A stretch of 18,935 bases of DNA from the NCBI GenBank assembly GCA_937915925.1, contig CALGGM010000174.1, positions 1 to 18,935 on the forward strand, in the 5' to 3' direction. Origin of the DNA: an uncultured Clostridia bacterium. Its GTDB lineage: Bacteria > Bacillota > Clostridia > Christensenellales > CAG-138. Under the pieces are notes generated by a model. That model was not told where the DNA came from and searched no databases. It worked only from the letters and a program-made list of their open reading frames with translations. This document shows positions 7,071 through 14,028 of the stretch, piece after piece (the stretch's first letter is position 1; the number at the start of each line of letters is the position of its first letter). A program made the position numbers and the translations under genes.

Positions 7071-7581
7071 CTGAATCGATTTGCAACACACCATATGGGC
7101 CGATCACATTAATGCGAAAGAATTGACTATTTTCGTTCTCATATACAAGTGAATAGCCTGTTTCATCGTATTCTTCGACCTCTAAAGAAAAGCCCTCTGG
7201 AACATAGCCGAGCATATAACGCTTAACTTCGGGATTCGGTACCTTTTCATAATCTGAAAGGTAATACTTAGTATGAGTTGGGAACACCTTTCCGATCAGT
7301 TCGGTGATCCATTTGCGTCCCGCTTCGGTCGTGGAAGGAATCATGACGAGCAGAATGATAACAGAAGCAACCGCGATTGCAACTTTCTTGACTGTAGGCG
7401 TATACCAATGTCGCTCCTTAGAGGGCTTCTTCTTGTTTTTGATAGCAGCGAAAAAACGGGCGCGCGCTTCCGGTGATGCCTTTTCACACGGTTCCGCGTT
7501 ATCCGCATCAATAAGCTCTTGTCCATCTCGCTGTGCCGCAAGAAGTACGGCAGCCTTAAGTTTTTCTTCTTTATTCTTCAT
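6904..7581 (-). CDS. Membrane-anchored anti-sigma factor, DUF4367-type (225 aa)
   Basis: The protein has a charged N-terminal cytoplasmic part (1-64), one membrane helix (about 65-82) and an extracellular C-terminal domain. The latter, from YMLGYVPEGFSL to the end (TELIRIANNI), has the features of the DUF4367 domain seen in Firmicute proteins paired with ECF sigma factors. The start codon lies inside the sigma gene, overlapping its end by 11 nt, which implies translational coupling. No zinc-binding HxxxCxxC anti-sigma motif is visible, so binding to the sigma factor would use another mode. The expected role is to hold the sigma factor inactive until an envelope signal is sensed. The last third is duplicated at 4642-4800. 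Confidence 0.75.
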   Translation of the reverse strand: MKNKEEKLKAAVLLAAQRDGQELIDADNAEPCEKASPEARARFFAAIKNKKKPSKERHWYTPTVKKVAIAVASVIILLVMIPSTTEAGRKWITELIGKVFPTHTKYYLSDYEKVPNPEVKRYMLGYVPEGFSLEVEEYDETGYSLVYENENSQFFRINVIGPYGVLQIDSENADSKEQVFVNGEQAELVAKKGITSIVWTLDEVMIVLDGNIDKTELIRIANNIQ

Positions 7582-8140
7582 CTATTCTGCCTTCACATAA
7601 CTCACAGATTTTTCTTCTTGCCCGCGTCAAGTATTGTCTCACACTTGCTTTCCCGATCCCAAGCTCTTTTGCAATCTCGCCATCTGTCAGGCTTAATATG
7701 TATTTTGCCTCGATTACATATCGGTAATGGTCGGGCAGTTTGCGAATCGCTTCGGACAATTCCTCGACAGACAGGTTCTCAATCGCTTCTTCTTCCGTGT
7801 TCGCAATTGTGCTCGAAACAGAAACGAAACTATTGTCATCATCAAGACTGCCGGAGAGATGCTTCTTTCGGACATTCTGCTCTTTGAAGTAATCATAGCA
7901 TCGTCTCTTAATACTTATATCGAGAATATGGCGTAATGTGCAACAGTCCATTTGTCGGAACTTCTGGATATGCTTAACAACGTACAGAAAAACATCCTGT
8001 ACGAGATCCTCCGGGACCTGATTGTTCTGCGTAATCGCAGCAGCTTTTTTGCACAGTCGAACGTAATGTGCGTCAAACAACTGCTCAAGAAAAGCTCGAT
8101 CGTCTTCTGATTCAATTGTCTGGAGTATCAAAAGAAACAT
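7571..8140 (-). CDS. ECF-family RNA polymerase sigma factor (189 aa)
   Basis: Region 2 spans about residues 19-90 (FDAHYVRLCKKAAAITQN, PEDLVQDVFLYVVKHI) and would contact core polymerase and the -10 element. Region 4 spans about 125-180 and has a helix-turn-helix (LTDGEIAKELGIGKASVRQY) for -35 binding. An acidic linker joins them. Regions 1 and 3 are missing, as in ECF sigma factors. GAGG lies 8 nt before the ATG. A sigma-A-type promoter lies just upstream, and the anti-sigma gene overlaps the 3' end. Likely targets are its own cluster of exported proteins to the left, although a shared promoter motif could not be established. It is divergent from the Kiwa-like operon. Confidence 0.85.
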   Translation of the reverse strand: MFLLILQTIESEDDRAFLEQLFDAHYVRLCKKAAAITQNNQVPEDLVQDVFLYVVKHIQKFRQMDCCTLRHILDISIKRRCYDYFKEQNVRKKHLSGSLDDDNSFVSVSSTIANTEEEAIENLSVEELSEAIRKLPDHYRYVIEAKYILSLTDGEIAKELGIGKASVRQYLTRARRKICELCEGRIDEE

Positions 8141-8167
8141 AGTGCTCGCCTCATGATCGTTATTGTC

Positions 8168-8195
8168 ATTTTACAAGTTTGTTGTCGTTTGTCAA
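8168..8195 (-). promoter_or_regulatory. Sigma-A-type promoter of the ECF sigma/anti-sigma operon
   Basis: On the minus strand a perfect -35 TTGACA (8195-8190) is followed after 16 nt by TAAAAT (8173-8168). The predicted transcript start is about 20 nt before the sigma-factor ATG at 8140. Confidence 0.6.
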
Positions 8196-8275
8196 TGGTG
8201 TGATGATAATAACTATGACTTTTGATCACAGTCGCCTATTACTTATAAACACCGCTATTCGACAAAATGTCCATT

Positions 8276-8292
8276 GATAATAATATATTATC
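8276..8292. repeat. Inverted repeat in the divergent promoter region, candidate operator
   Basis: Perfect 7-bp arms GATAATA and TATTATC are separated by 3 nt. It lies between the two divergent promoters, where a regulator could bind. The AT-rich content raises the chance of coincidence. Confidence 0.3.
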
Positions 8293-8352
8293 GGCATTGA
8301 TGGATTGTAATTCGATTTCAGGTGTTATTATATAGAGTGATAAAAGATGGGA

Positions 8353-8358
8353 TATAAT
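8353..8358 (+). promoter_or_regulatory. Candidate -10 element of the Kiwa-like operon
   Basis: A perfect TATAAT stands 84 nt before the ATG of the first gene. No good -35 lies 16-18 nt upstream, so the promoter may be weak or need an activator. TTGTAA (8305-8310) with TTATAT (8328-8333) at 17-nt spacing is an alternative. Confidence 0.35.
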
Positions 8359-8404
8359 CTTTATTCATTCATAAAGATAGATATCAACTATTTGCAGAGG
8401 AAAA

Positions 8405-8473
8405 ATGAACAATAACAAAAGAAGGGCGGGGATATTCATTTATGGCAAATCGAATTCAAAAGCTAATTTATAA
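8405..8473 (+). CDS. Possible 22-aa leader peptide overlapping the kwaA start
   Basis: An ATG with AGAGG 4 nt upstream opens a 22-codon frame beginning MNNNKRRAG. It contains the ribosome site of the next gene and ends 32 nt inside it in another frame. Ribosomes on this frame would pass over the downstream start, so it could couple or damp translation. It may also be chance. Confidence 0.25.
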   Translation: MNNNKRRAGIFIYGKSNSKANL

Positions 8474-8969
8474 CTTATCGGTGCTATCACCTATGCTGAT
8501 AGTCTTTTCTGTAGTGTGGCTATTAAAGAATAAGAGTTGGAGCATTCCAATCGTTTGTTGTTCAATTGCTATCGCGTTAGCTGTAAGTATGCTGTTATTC
8601 TTTTTTTATGGCAAAAAGAACCTTGAAAAAACTGAAATACGAACATCAAAGATTTCAACAAACGATAAGTGGTTATTTGTTTTTATAATTTCTTACCTTA
8701 TCCCGATCGTTTCTTTATTAATCAAAAGCGATCTCGCATTGGTCATTGGAATAGCAGCAGGGGTAGTTAGTATCATATTGTTTGCTCATGTTATCGATGG
8801 AATTCCAAATCCTATCCTTCTATTACTGGGATACCATTTTTATATAGTTGAAGCAGAGAATGGAGTTTCGAATTATGTGGTGGTAAGCAGAAGAAAAATT
8901 CGAAATAAACAGAATTTGACAGTTGTAAAAAGAGTTTTCGAGTATTTATTAGTTGATACGGGGGTATAA
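8442..8969 (+). CDS. kwaA: KwaA-like membrane protein of a Kiwa anti-phage system (175 aa)
   Basis: Four membrane helices are visible (about residues 14-28, 34-56, 77-94, 97-117). A short cytoplasmic-looking tail follows, with the segment NPILLLLGYHFY (123-134) and VVVSRRKIR (147-154). Size, the four-helix layout and this tail fit KwaA, the membrane partner in Kiwa defence, which works with the DUF4868 protein KwaB at the inner membrane. The next gene encodes such a DUF4868 protein and starts 2 nt after this stop, which supports the call more than this sequence alone. The start ATG has a purine-rich AAGGGCGGGG site upstream; an overlapping small frame may affect it. The low GC content contrasts with the conjugation genes, in line with cargo. 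The family name is assigned from memory of its features. Confidence 0.7.
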   Translation: MANRIQKLIYNLSVLSPMLIVFSVVWLLKNKSWSIPIVCCSIAIALAVSMLLFFFYGKKNLEKTEIRTSKISTNDKWLFVFIISYLIPIVSLLIKSDLALVIGIAAGVVSIILFAHVIDGIPNPILLLLGYHFYIVEAENGVSNYVVVSRRKIRNKQNLTVVKRVFEYLLVDTGV

Positions 8970-8971
8970 GT

Positions 8972-9862
8972 ATGTTTCAGAATAGTTCGGTATTTGTTTT
9001 AGCGGGGGGAATCAATGACAATAAGGTATTCCGAATTGATGTAGACTCAGATACGCAAACATCCATTTGTAAGTCGTTTTCTGATGCTGTAACTCAATTA
9101 ACATCCGGTAAAGAACGCATTGCATTTGACGGAAGCTATAAGCCGGATGAAAATGAATACTTGTTCATTGAGAACTATCAAATCTCAGATGATATTATGA
9201 ATGCAATCAGAGACCCGTTAGGAGTAGACACCTACAAGAAACAAGCAAGCCAATTTCCTGAGATTAAAGCTATATTTGTAGGAGAACGAACAGAAAAAAA
9301 CGGCTCAGAACAGTTTTCCGCTGCATTTCAAAGGTTTAGAAAGGAGCAATATATCTCTAACAAACACTTTAATTTGTTTTATGACAATAATACATTCTTT
9401 AGACAGAAGGATGATGGTATAAGCATTTCTGACAGCATAGATTGTTTCTATATAAACGGTGAGTTGCAATTTGGATCTTTCTATTTTGCCAGACAGATTT
9501 TTGATTTGAACGGGTTTTATCGTTCTGCGACTGATGGTGAAGTGTCATTATTCGTCAAGAATACTAATGTCCTTATTGAAGACAAGGAATCGTTTACCGC
9601 TATGGCGGATTCATGGGTGCGTCGCAAAATTGCAATGATTAATGATTCGAAAGTTCTAGAGAAATACTCTGCTAAGGAGATAGCACAAAGAGCATCAGAT
9701 GTCGGAGTTACTATCTCTACAAAAAAGAATAGAATTGTATTACCTTGCGACAAAAAACAAATGAAGGTAGTTCTTGGATTTTTGGACGAAGAGGCATATC
9801 GTGGGCCGTTTTCTCAAACTACATATTTGGCAAATTCCAAACGGAAACTGTCGGCGGACTAA
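8972..9862 (+). CDS. kwaB: KwaB-like DUF4868 protein of a Kiwa anti-phage system (296 aa)
   Basis: From about residue 118 to the end the protein carries the DUF4868 pattern: FQRFRKEQ, a TFF segment, IDCFYINGEL, ARQIFDLNGFYRSAT, SWVRRKIAMINDSKVLE, VVLGFLDEEAYRGPF and a closing TYLANSKRK. The N-terminal 110 residues are less distinctive. KwaB is the cytosolic, DNA-binding effector of Kiwa and acts with the membrane protein KwaA after sensing phage infection. No membrane segment or signal is present. GGGGG lies 7 nt before the ATG, and the gene follows kwaA by 2 nt. The length is close to that of known KwaB proteins. The gene appears intact. Confidence 0.8.
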   Translation: MFQNSSVFVLAGGINDNKVFRIDVDSDTQTSICKSFSDAVTQLTSGKERIAFDGSYKPDENEYLFIENYQISDDIMNAIRDPLGVDTYKKQASQFPEIKAIFVGERTEKNGSEQFSAAFQRFRKEQYISNKHFNLFYDNNTFFRQKDDGISISDSIDCFYINGELQFGSFYFARQIFDLNGFYRSATDGEVSLFVKNTNVLIEDKESFTAMADSWVRRKIAMINDSKVLEKYSAKEIAQRASDVGVTISTKKNRIVLPCDKKQMKVVLGFLDEEAYRGPFSQTTYLANSKRKLSAD

Positions 9863-9892
9863 TACATCATTTATTAGGGTTAGAGGTTATTT

Positions 9893-10870
9893 ATGTCAAT
9901 TGGAAAAAAACGAACAGAGTCACACATCATTGGAGAAACGGGGATAGATATTCTAAAGCAGCATCTTCCAGCTGAATGGGTTATACGCGAATACCATCCT
10001 GATTATGGAATAGATTTAGCTGTAGAGATTTTTACAAGAGGTGAAAAATGCGTAACAAAGGGGGCGCATCTGTTTATTCAGGTGAAAACGAGTTATCAAT
10101 TTGATCGACACATACAAAGTATACCAAATCGCTCAAATGTGGAAATACCGGCGCGCCCTGTAGAGGATAAGAAATATAAAATGGAGGTTATTAAGTATAC
10201 GCTTGATACCGATTTTCTTTATACTGTTGAGCGCATGGGAAGTGGTGTACCTGTATTATTATGTCTCGTTGAAATAAAGACCAAAGAGGTATTTTTTGTA
10301 TGTCTTTCTGATTATATTGAAAAAATACTTGTAAATGAGCGAGACTATACTTTACAAAAAACTAAGATCGTTTATATTCCGACTGAAAACATTATAAATG
10401 AAAGCAATTTGGACATACTTGAATGGTATGCAAAAAGGCCAAGGTTTTATGCACTGTTCAATAAAATACATTATCAGAATAGTGAACTTGAGTATGTTAG
10501 CCAATATGACATTTCAAAATACATTGAACACTTTATACGCATTATCAGGCGGTTTGACGTATGGGAAGAACCTTTGTTTATTCCATGGATGGAACAGATA
10601 GACGAAGAAATCAACTATTATCTTAAACACGGTATTACTCAGCATGAAGACGATATTGTGAAAAATAGACAAGAAAGTGGCGAAGATGTGGATGCAGAAA
10701 TCTGGGAGGCCACCTGCTGCGATTGTAATAAAGAAGTCTCTTTCCGTGAAGCTCAAAGAGTTCAAGGATTGCATCGTCTCTGGAAGGAATTATCTGAATT
10801 GGGGAATTTCTTTGAAGATGTCTATAAGGAAGCTTTTTTACCAACAGCACAATGGAATGCGCTAAAGTAG
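9893..10870 (+). CDS. DUF4365 protein with PD-(D/E)XK nuclease-like core, third gene of Kiwa-like operon (325 aa)
   Basis: Residues 1 to about 165 match the DUF4365 layout: KKRTESHIIGETG at the start, HPDYGIDLAVEIF with Asp41 and Glu45, LFIQVKTS with Gln63 and Lys65, then GVPVLLCLVEIKTKEVFFVCLSDYIEK. Asp41...Gln63-x-Lys65 fits the active site of PD-(D/E)XK nucleases, with Glu9 as a possible further ligand. The C-terminal 155 residues, rich in Tyr, Trp and Glu and including CCDC (275-278), are not recognised. The ATG has GAGGT 6 nt upstream and lies 30 nt after kwaB on the same strand, so co-transcription is likely. DUF4365 proteins occur in defence islands, but I know of no Kiwa system described with one. 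A DNA-cleaving effector role is inferred. Confidence 0.75.
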   Translation: MSIGKKRTESHIIGETGIDILKQHLPAEWVIREYHPDYGIDLAVEIFTRGEKCVTKGAHLFIQVKTSYQFDRHIQSIPNRSNVEIPARPVEDKKYKMEVIKYTLDTDFLYTVERMGSGVPVLLCLVEIKTKEVFFVCLSDYIEKILVNERDYTLQKTKIVYIPTENIINESNLDILEWYAKRPRFYALFNKIHYQNSELEYVSQYDISKYIEHFIRIIRRFDVWEEPLFIPWMEQIDEEINYYLKHGITQHEDDIVKNRQESGEDVDAEIWEATCCDCNKEVSFREAQRVQGLHRLWKELSELGNFFEDVYKEAFLPTAQWNALK

Positions 10871-10970
10871 TGCTTTCTAAATGCTTTGGGAGAATCGCTT
10901 ATTGAATGGTTTTCTAATGCTCTACTATAGACAAGACATATCCGTTGACTTGAATCGGAAGGCAAAACAG

Positions 10971-11008
10971 ATCGCCCCCAAGCACCTTGTTTAGTGCTTG
11001 AGGGCGAT
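10971..11008 (-). terminator. Terminator of the conjugation operon, possibly shared by the convergent defence operon
   Basis: A 15-bp stem with one mismatch (10971-10985 with 10994-11008) and an 8-nt loop lies right after the sortase stop at 11011-11013. On the minus strand it is followed by CTGTTTTGCC. It sits between convergent operons, 100 nt after the stop of the DUF4365 gene, for which I see no other terminator. Confidence 0.75.
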
Positions 11009-11010
11009 TA

Positions 11011-11721
11011 TCAGTATATGGTTATCGTACAAGTGACAACATATTTTTTAGGGGCATGACCGGTATAGTAGAATGGGTAGCAAGTTGTAAGTACTATATG
11101 TTTACCGGACAGCGCTGGAATGCGAAGATCCTCGTCGCTTTCGAGAATCTCCATTGATTCTATTACATAGGTGTAGACAGAGTCATCCGGCATGGTGACG
11201 GTGATGGTATCTCCATAAGTCACGTCCTTTAGGATCTGCAGATGATTCCGGTTGCGGTGACCGTAAACGACACAGACACCTTCTTCGCCGGGCGAAGCAG
11301 ACGTGTTCAGCCAACCGGGGGTCTTTTCGAGTGTCGCTTCATCGACAGACGGTGCAATCGTGATATTCTTCCCGTGGATAGTCAAAACAAAAGCTGCTCC
11401 GTGCGGGACAGATACTCCGGGGGCATGCGTCTGCTGCGGTGAATGTGTTTGTTGCGGGACAGGAATGGATGTTACCTCCGGTATAAACGGTTCGTCGGTT
11501 GGCTGCACGATTCCAGGTGTCGGAGCCGGAATCGGCGTGTTTGTTTCAAGCGGGATGATGATCTCAACAATATCTGTTACGATCGTCGGTTCCGGAGATA
11601 TGGCAGGCGCAACCGTTTCAATCGGCTTTTCAGCAAGGAGTGTGATCTTATCACCGATCAGGAATGGAAGCACCAGAATTGCGATCGCGAGAATCGCAAG
11701 GATAATGATGTGTTTCTTCAT
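11011..11721 (-). CDS. Sortase with Pro/Thr-rich wall-spanning linker, last gene of conjugation operon (236 aa)
   Basis: The N-terminus is one membrane anchor (about 4-22). Residues 31-105 are a Pro/Thr/Glu-rich linker. The rest is a sortase domain: His155 in VVYGHRNRNHL, then a YGDTITV strand, and Cys214 in IVLTTCYPF. This arrangement is closest to class D-like sortases. In such enzymes the Cys is followed by a catalytic Arg in a P-x-R-Y-(V/I) segment. Here it reads APKKYVVT, with Lys226 where Arg is expected. AAAGGAAAA precedes the ATG, 15 nt after the hydrolase gene. Such enzymes join or anchor surface proteins; in an ICE it may process conjugation surface proteins. No LPXTG substrate is visible in this window. 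Activity with Lys in place of Arg is uncertain. Confidence 0.8.
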   Translation of the reverse strand: MKKHIIILAILAIAILVLPFLIGDKITLLAEKPIETVAPAISPEPTIVTDIVEIIIPLETNTPIPAPTPGIVQPTDEPFIPEVTSIPVPQQTHSPQQTHAPGVSVPHGAAFVLTIHGKNITIAPSVDEATLEKTPGWLNTSASPGEEGVCVVYGHRNRNHLQILKDVTYGDTITVTMPDDSVYTYVIESMEILESDEDLRIPALSGKHIVLTTCYPFYYTGHAPKKYVVTCTITIY

Positions 11722-11736
11722 GGGTTTTCCTTTCGC

Positions 11737-13983
11737 TTATTGGTACGGTCTTCCGAACATAATGATCGGATAATTCTTTGTCTGCCATAGGTCGCGCACG
11801 ACGACGCAGCCTTTGCTGCTGGATGCTTCGACGACCTTTCCGTCACCGACATAGATGCCGACATGGTGAATCTCTTTCCAACGGTGGCAACCCTCGCATT
11901 TTTTGTTAACCCAAAAGACAAGATCGCCGGGTTCCAGTTCCGACCATGCGACAAGCAATCCTCGGTCATAACAGTATTTCGCCTGTCCTGCGGCGTTGGT
12001 GTACATGTGATCGCCGAGCTCCGGATCGACCTCATGGATTGCCCAATATGCGAGACCGGAGCAGTCGAACTTCGAGCTGCCTTTTGCACCCCAAACATAG
12101 GGGCAGCCGAGCTTTGTCAGCGCTGCACGAACGACGTCAGCGCCTTTACTGTTGGATGGCAGGTGGCTGATAATCTCCGTATAGTCCGCACCGCCGAGCA
12201 GATCGACACCGATCAGCGCGGCATAGTATTTGGTGTATGCCGGGGACATCATCTCCTCCAGAAGCTGCATCTGCGATTCGTCGAAGTGATAGTATTCCGC
12301 AGCTTCCCGATAGGTCATAGACTGCTGATGCACATTGACGATCAACTGCGTGACCGTTTCCGGCTCTGGTGTGTTGCCGTCCTCGTCGGGTGTCGGTGTT
12401 GGCGCATTCTCCGGGACTACTTCGTGAAGCTCGTAGGTGAAGCCGACCATGTTCATTACTGAGAACACGTCCCTCAATCGTTGTTCGCATTCGTCGTCCG
12501 GGACAAGAATAATAATGGGATTCTCACCCGTAGTGGACAGAACCGAGTAAACAGCGAGCACGTCGATCCAGTTGTTGACCGTAGCGGAATCGCCGTCGTT
12601 GTTGTCCCCTCTGTAGACGACCTCAAACTCATCGTGATCGATCTCTTTCTCGAACTTCTTGATCCGTTTATCAATCGCATCCTTGTAAGATTGATCAATT
12701 CTTGTAATGATCTCGGTCATGGTCGGGCCTTCCGTAGATGCTTCATTTGACCAAAAGAGCCCGAAGCATACGCAGATAATTGCTGCGACAAGGGCAATGA
12801 CAAGAATAATGACGACAGCAACCCAACCGCCAGCCGCGATTGCGGCGACAAGCGCCTTTGTTGCGGCAATGATCGCTTTCACAGCGGCTTGAATTGCTTT
12901 TGCGGTCATTTCTGCCGCCTTTTCTGCGGCTTTTGCCGCTTTGACGGCAGCTTCTTTCGCAACCTTTGCAGCTTTCTCAGCCGTTTTTGCAGCTTTCTCG
13001 CCGACCTTTTCCGCTGTTTTTACAGATTTCTCGGCGGTTTTGACGGATCGCTCGGCAGTCTTAACCGTCTTTTCGGTTGTCTTTACCGTTTTCTCGGTTG
13101 TTTTAACGGTTCCTTTCGCGCCTTGTTTGACCGATGAAACAGATCTTTGACCTGCAGCATTCGTCTTCTGTGCTGGACGCTGATCGGAACGGAACAGTCG
13201 TTGATTGTTCTCGACGGAGTGCGATTGCTGCTCCGTCTGTTGAAGCGCATGATGATCTCCTCCTTTTTGCGTAGTGCGTTCGTACTGCGGTTTTATTGCA
13301 GTATCGTAATTCGTCGACGCAGAGCCATCCGGCAGATGCTCATACGCCTTTTCCTTTGGTTCGATTCGCTGATTCTGCAAGATCTCTGCTTTCTGCTGCG
13401 GAGTAATCTCTTGCGGCGCAGGGCGAGAAGAGCAAAAAGATAACTCATCCGGCTGTTTCGGTTCAGGCTGATTATGACGCTGTAGCACATCGGCTTTTTC
13501 TTTCGGCGTGATCTCATGACCGGAGGTATCGTAGTGTGGCTCGGATTGAACCGAAGGATTGTTTGTCGGCTGATGCAATTCAGCCATCTGCAGTTGATCA
13601 TGTCTCTGTGGCTCTGTTCTCGACTGTTCCCGCCCATGGGATTCGGTTCGAGGTTGGTTTTGCTCCAAACGTTCCGTCTCTTTCTGTTCGCGCTTATTCT
13701 CCAGATCTTCCACCTTGTCACGGATCTTGTCTTCAACCTTTTCCTTGACTTTCTTCACTGCTTTCTTCGTGCCGGAATAGGCGACGGATGCGGCTTCAAC
13801 GGTGTACTGCTCGGATTTCTGCGTCGCGTAATCGGATTCGGATTGGTAACGTTCGTCCGCAGGTATGGTCTGCTCATCTACCTTGCGATAGCCGGTTTTC
13901 ATGTGCCGCGGAAGCTTGCGGGAAGCATCTGCCGCCTTTGGAGCTTTCATGTGTTGACGTTCTTTGACTTTTTTCTTTTCCAT
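11737..13983 (-). CDS. NlpC/P60 cell-wall hydrolase of the conjugation machinery, with long N-terminal arm (748 aa)
   Basis: The ATG at 13983 is chosen because GGAGG lies 5 nt upstream; a longer TTG start would include that site. Residues 1 to about 285 are a hydrophilic, Gln/Glu/Lys-rich arm. About 290-375 is Lys/Ala-rich and contains five tandem heptads. A membrane helix follows at 383-411, then an extracellular domain, a Pro/Thr-rich spacer (about 527-543) and a C-terminal NlpC/P60 peptidase. The active-site Cys is at 641 (KFDCSGLAYWA) and the His at 707 (HHVGIYVGDG). It should cut peptide cross-bridges of peptidoglycan so that the mating channel can cross the wall. It follows virB4 after a hairpin and precedes the sortase. 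The size of the cytoplasmic arm is unusual. Confidence 0.85.
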   Translation of the reverse strand: MEKKKVKERQHMKAPKAADASRKLPRHMKTGYRKVDEQTIPADERYQSESDYATQKSEQYTVEAASVAYSGTKKAVKKVKEKVEDKIRDKVEDLENKREQKETERLEQNQPRTESHGREQSRTEPQRHDQLQMAELHQPTNNPSVQSEPHYDTSGHEITPKEKADVLQRHNQPEPKQPDELSFCSSRPAPQEITPQQKAEILQNQRIEPKEKAYEHLPDGSASTNYDTAIKPQYERTTQKGGDHHALQQTEQQSHSVENNQRLFRSDQRPAQKTNAAGQRSVSSVKQGAKGTVKTTEKTVKTTEKTVKTAERSVKTAEKSVKTAEKVGEKAAKTAEKAAKVAKEAAVKAAKAAEKAAEMTAKAIQAAVKAIIAATKALVAAIAAGGWVAVVIILVIALVAAIICVCFGLFWSNEASTEGPTMTEIITRIDQSYKDAIDKRIKKFEKEIDHDEFEVVYRGDNNDGDSATVNNWIDVLAVYSVLSTTGENPIIILVPDDECEQRLRDVFSVMNMVGFTYELHEVVPENAPTPTPDEDGNTPEPETVTQLIVNVHQQSMTYREAAEYYHFDESQMQLLEEMMSPAYTKYYAALIGVDLLGGADYTEIISHLPSNSKGADVVRAALTKLGCPYVWGAKGSSKFDCSGLAYWAIHEVDPELGDHMYTNAAGQAKYCYDRGLLVAWSELEPGDLVFWVNKKCEGCHRWKEIHHVGIYVGDGKVVEASSSKGCVVVRDLWQTKNYPIIMFGRPYQ
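13006..13110 (-). repeat. Five tandem heptad repeats inside the NlpC/P60 gene
   Basis: Each 21-nt unit encodes (T/S)VKT(T/A)E(K/R). Five units follow without gaps and then fade into a longer Lys/Ala/Glu region up to the membrane helix. A heptad of this kind should form a long amphipathic helix or coiled coil next to the membrane. Confidence 0.8.
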
Positions 13984-14002
13984 GTTTCCCTCCAAAAGAA
14001 GA

Positions 14003-14022
14003 GGGAGCGGAAGCCCGCTCCC
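14003..14022 (-). terminator. Intra-operon hairpin between virB4 and hydrolase genes, possible attenuator
   Basis: Perfect 8-bp GC-rich arms GGGAGCGG/CCGCTCCC with a GCTT loop on the minus strand are followed by TCTTCTTTT. This begins 6 nt after the virB4 stop and just before the ribosome site of the hydrolase gene. It looks like a partial terminator that lowers downstream expression. Confidence 0.6.
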
Positions 14023-14028
14023 ATACTC

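Larger units (their letters stand above)
8141..8441. other. Divergent regulatory region between sigma-factor and Kiwa-like operons
   Basis: The 301 nt hold the sigma-gene promoter on the left (8168-8195) and a 7-bp inverted repeat in the middle (8276-8292) with CATTGAT repeated directly at 8272 and 8295. On the right are a consensus -10 for the plus-strand operon and a small overlapping reading frame. It is strongly AT-rich. Both operons could share control through this region. Confidence 0.55.

Noticed and set aside
10871..10970. Searched for a separate terminator or small gene just after the DUF4365 gene
   Set aside because: No stem with a T run and no frame with a ribosome site; only the shared hairpin at 10971-11008 is evident.
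13006..13110. Tandem 21-nt repeats considered as a CRISPR-like or VNTR array
   Set aside because: Units follow without spacers and in frame within a coding sequence; they are protein heptads.
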